Shown here piece after piece: positions 61,183 to 64,000 of a stretch of 64,000 nucleotides of DNA (position 1 is the stretch's first letter; every line of letters starts with the position of its first letter). Under the pieces are notes generated by a model. It worked only from the letters and a program-made list of their open reading frames with translations. It had not been told where the DNA came from and searched no databases. The stretch is from contig CM044959.1 of assembly GCA_024516035.1 (NCBI GenBank), forward strand, positions 19,240,525 through 19,304,524. The letters run 5' to 3'. The DNA is from Bactericera cockerelli. Lineage: Eukaryota; Arthropoda; Insecta; Hemiptera; Triozidae. Made by a program: the position numbers and the translations under genes.

Positions 61183-61514
61183 GTCTTATCCCGCTTAAGC
61201 AAGGTCGACGATGTTCAACCTCATGGTTGAGGTTGGTTGGTTTTGTCACATTTTTACAGCTGGATGCCCTTACTCACGTCAACGATTCTATTTGATTTAA
61301 CGTCCTGTATTAGGAAGGGGCTTTTACCCTCCATTCGCTGAGAATCGTACCAGATACCCACATTAACATCAACCAGCCTGGGAAGGGCTGGAAATGCCAG
61401 CCTCACATGTACAGAGGGAACAGAATTTTCTGTGTGAAAATTCTGCTCCGACCGGGGATGGAACTCAGGATCTCTGGACTACAGGCAGTAGTCACAACCG
61501 TTACGCCATGGAGG
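61183..61514 (-). repeat. tRNA-derived SINE, family B (copy 2)
   Basis: The counterpart of 26,581-26,910, with head, shared central domain and tail. It has a few substitutions relative to copy 1, for example TTACGCCATGG against TTACGCCACGG. Confidence 0.8.
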
Positions 61515-64000
61515 CTGTTAGAAGAAAAGTCTAACAAAATAATGTTATCAGACAATTTAGACATACTCACCAGTCTGTTATGACAAGCAGAAGGATTTGT
61601 TCACCACGAGGAATCGGGATTAGCCACTGAATAGAAGGAGTCCCTAGTATTTATCTTACTAAGAGAGTCATTAGGGATGGTCCGCGCGTGACGAATGCTC
61701 AACAATTTGTCATATCATCAGACAAACAAACAAACAAAACAACACACATGTGAGGATGCAATGATACCAAAGATATTTTCAGAACAGTAATCTTCCTAGG
61801 ATGACGATTAACTTTTCATTGAAATCCTTCAACAACAGGCTAACAGAGTTGTTGGTATCAACAGAATTCTATACAGGATAACACAGGTAACACATTGGGG
61901 GCAGGACGAATGTCATAATTATATTAAATGGTATACAGGGTGTAACATATGGACAGGGTATTAGTTTCTAACATTTCTTTTGCCATCTGCCATGTACATT
62001 GTACAATATGTCCATATTGTCCATAGATGGTAAAATTAGTTGTAATGAAAATATCAACAAAGAAAAATTAGGCAGAGGATAAATATGAAGTCTATACAAA
62101 GACCAGCATCTAATAGTTTTTTTTAAAAAGTTTATTCCTAATCATACATTCCCAAATTTATGTCTGGCTTACTTCACCAAATGGTTCATGATGGGCCAGG
62201 ATAGGTTGACACAAACATTTCCTTATGAATAATTTCCTTTGTTCTTTGACTTACAAATCGTTCAATATTTTTTCTGGATCAGTTTTTTTTTTTCATTTTC
62301 ATACAGTAGAAAAACAAACTAAAAACCACCGATAGATTTATTCGAAAGTAATAACAGTATGTATCTATAACCTCTATTAATTGTACAATTTATATTTTCC
62401 TCTTCACAGTGTAGTCCAGAGCTTGGCGCTATACTGTTCAGCTGTTTACCTGTCACACCCAGTATGCTTTCTGTGTTATAATGTCTGTTAAATTAATTCT
62501 CTGACATGAGAAACACAAATGATAAATAGTGGGAAATAAAATCGTGAAGAATAGAAGGAACTCGAGGAATATAAAATAAATAAAATCTCAATCTGGTACG
62601 AAAGCACAATGGAGAAAATGAAATTAAGATATTAAATAGAATCAAGATGGTCATATTTAAATGACGCTGGTATAAGGGTGTTTCTAACAAAGACAGGATC
62701 CCTGCATCCCCCTAAGAAGCACCTAAAAATCATCGTTTCTGAAGACACCTCAATTGGGGAGGTCTTTTACAATAAGTAATCGAATCCAGACCTCCCAAAC
62801 CGCTTTCCGTTCTTCTTGAATGGAAAATAAAGCAAACATCCTTATAGAAATTCTTATTCCTATTGCTATTAAAATTAGAACCTTTATTTCCTAAATTGAT
62901 GTAGAATTTCTTCATGTGATCGTTACCTGCCACATTCAGAAGGCTATCCAGTTTTTAAATTATTCCTCATCGCAATAATTTTTCCATTGTCAGGTACCTA
63001 CATATATTTTAATTTTTCAGCAATTCGGCAGAAAGGAAAGACTGATAAGAAAATAAAACATTAAAAAAAAAAAAAAAAAAAAAATGAAACATTCAATTTC
63101 GGAAACTGTTTTCTTCACAGGTCGACATTGAACCTACTTCCTAAAAGGATTTTAAGACAGGGTAACTGTACATCGGGTATATTGATTTTGGATAGTCATG
63201 TAAAAAGCATTTAGTTTCAAAATCCTAGGTGTAAATACTTACGATCAGGTAATTTATTTTATTCAAATATTACCATAAGAAACCCGTCAAATTTCCATGT
63301 TACACCTCTACGTTGAGCCTGTACCTACAAGCAGTAAAGATGACTGTTTTGACAACCTCATTCCTATCTCTGTGTCATAAATTAGATTTATTTTTACAAA
63401 AGTAGTTGCATGGAAGACTTGTGTGGTGGTGGCTATATCTGCCATTCACTTCTTATAAGTCAATTTAAAACCAAATAGAGACATTTCTCTATTCTTCAGG
63501 TCTGAAATTCCAGAAGCCTTTAAGGCTGTCTGTAGAGGATCCTAAGGGTTCTTTATTTTATTTTTATTGAATGTGGATTATGTCTTATTCAGATCTGAAT
63601 GGTCAGGGTAATTTATTGCTTTCCTTTGGTAATGACTTTGGGTTTCAATAGGAGCTAGACGTCTCTCACATTAGACTTGGACTTGGTGTTTATGTTTATG
63701 TTATTTTCAAAGACGTGAGTAGTGAGTACCTACTTGGTAATACATTCAATGGCTGGAGAGGACATACAGGTATGGAGAGTACCTAATAACCATAATCACA
63801 ACAACATATAAATTATCGTAGAGCATAGAGATTCCTAATTATTGTTGAATAATTTAGTTGCTCTTGTAACTCTTGTTGCTCCAATACATATTGGTGGTGA
63901 AACTGCATCGAGATGATTGGTGACAATATTTAAACGGGTTTGTCCAAGTCCAAAATCTAAAAACAAAATTGGCAGACAAACATTCTATCGATGATCTCCT
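61515..64000. other. No gene or recognised element (copy 2)
   Basis: Corresponds to 26,911-29,860 without the two family B SINEs. An A-run of about 22 at 63,062-63,083 lies where copy 1 has a SINE. The empty target site for the 29.4-kb SINE is near 63,831. Confidence 0.45.

Larger units (their letters stand above)
49061..64000. repeat. Large duplicated block, copy 2
   Basis: Same order and orientation as 11,621-29,860, starting immediately after the gap and still running at the window end. It lacks the hAT-like, TTA-type and 2.57-kb insertions and the SINEs at 28.5 and 29.4 kb. It has a mariner-type MITE not in copy 1 and a replaced segment at 49,850-49,990. Stretches such as 56,940-58,560 and 59,040-60,900 match copy 1 almost base for base. 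No recognised gene. Confidence 0.95.

Noticed and set aside
11621..64000. Recent biological tandem duplication of more than 37 kb
   Set aside because: Possible, but the exact start at a 100-N gap and allele-like transposon differences in both directions favour an assembly artefact; left open pending read depth.

Overview
The window looks like AT-rich (roughly one-third GC) non-coding insect DNA, probably hemipteran. The grounds are its dense tRNA-derived SINEs, Tc1/mariner-, hAT- and Harbinger-type small DNA elements, an I-like LINE and many TAGGTA-rich tracts. The species cannot be named from sequence alone. No host gene with a recognisable product is present. The only long open frame (45,862-47,535) belongs to a 5'-truncated non-LTR retrotransposon. 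Bacterial-style features (operons, RBS, CRISPR) are absent.

Layout. 1-11,620: sparse single-copy-looking DNA with a damaged 5S-rRNA-headed SINE (81-269), several tRNA-headed SINEs and a small retroelement-like coding fragment on the minus strand near 11.6 kb. 11,621-29,860: 'copy 1' of a large duplicated block. 29,860-48,960: a repeat-rich stretch holding a Harbinger element with a transposase fragment (33,877-35,039), an intact 5S-headed SINE with target-site duplication (35,211-35,487), a SINE whose tRNA-like head was expanded by a 15-bp tandem repeat (36.3 kb), the I-like LINE (45.85-47.62 kb) and many SINEs. 48,961-49,060: a 100-N scaffold gap. 49,061-64,000: 'copy 2', which restarts at exactly the base matching 11,621 and runs colinear with copy 1 to the window edge.

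Main interpretation. The two copies are nearly identical over long stretches but differ by clean presence/absence of transposons: a hAT-like MITE, a TTA-flanked MITE, a 2.57-kb compound insertion and two SINEs in copy 1 only; a mariner-type MITE in copy 2 only. They also differ in a VNTR copy number. Together with the exact start at a 100-N gap, this fits two haplotypes placed in tandem by the assembler better than a biological tandem duplication. A segment of copy 1 (about 20.87-23.0 kb) also carries a burst of single-base deletions in short homopolymers, which looks like unpolished long-read sequence.

Most interesting biology. SINEs with different heads (5S rRNA and tRNA-like) share a ~70-bp central domain, and a second short module built on AATGCCTNAGGCATT recurs in at least two SINE families and inside a mariner-type MITE. 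This is modular SINE evolution of the kind known from Deu- and CORE-SINEs, but the domain here is one I do not recognise. A 370-bp foldback element with ~160-bp, ~99% identical arms and a conserved X-box (RFX site) beside a GA repeat are also worth follow-up.
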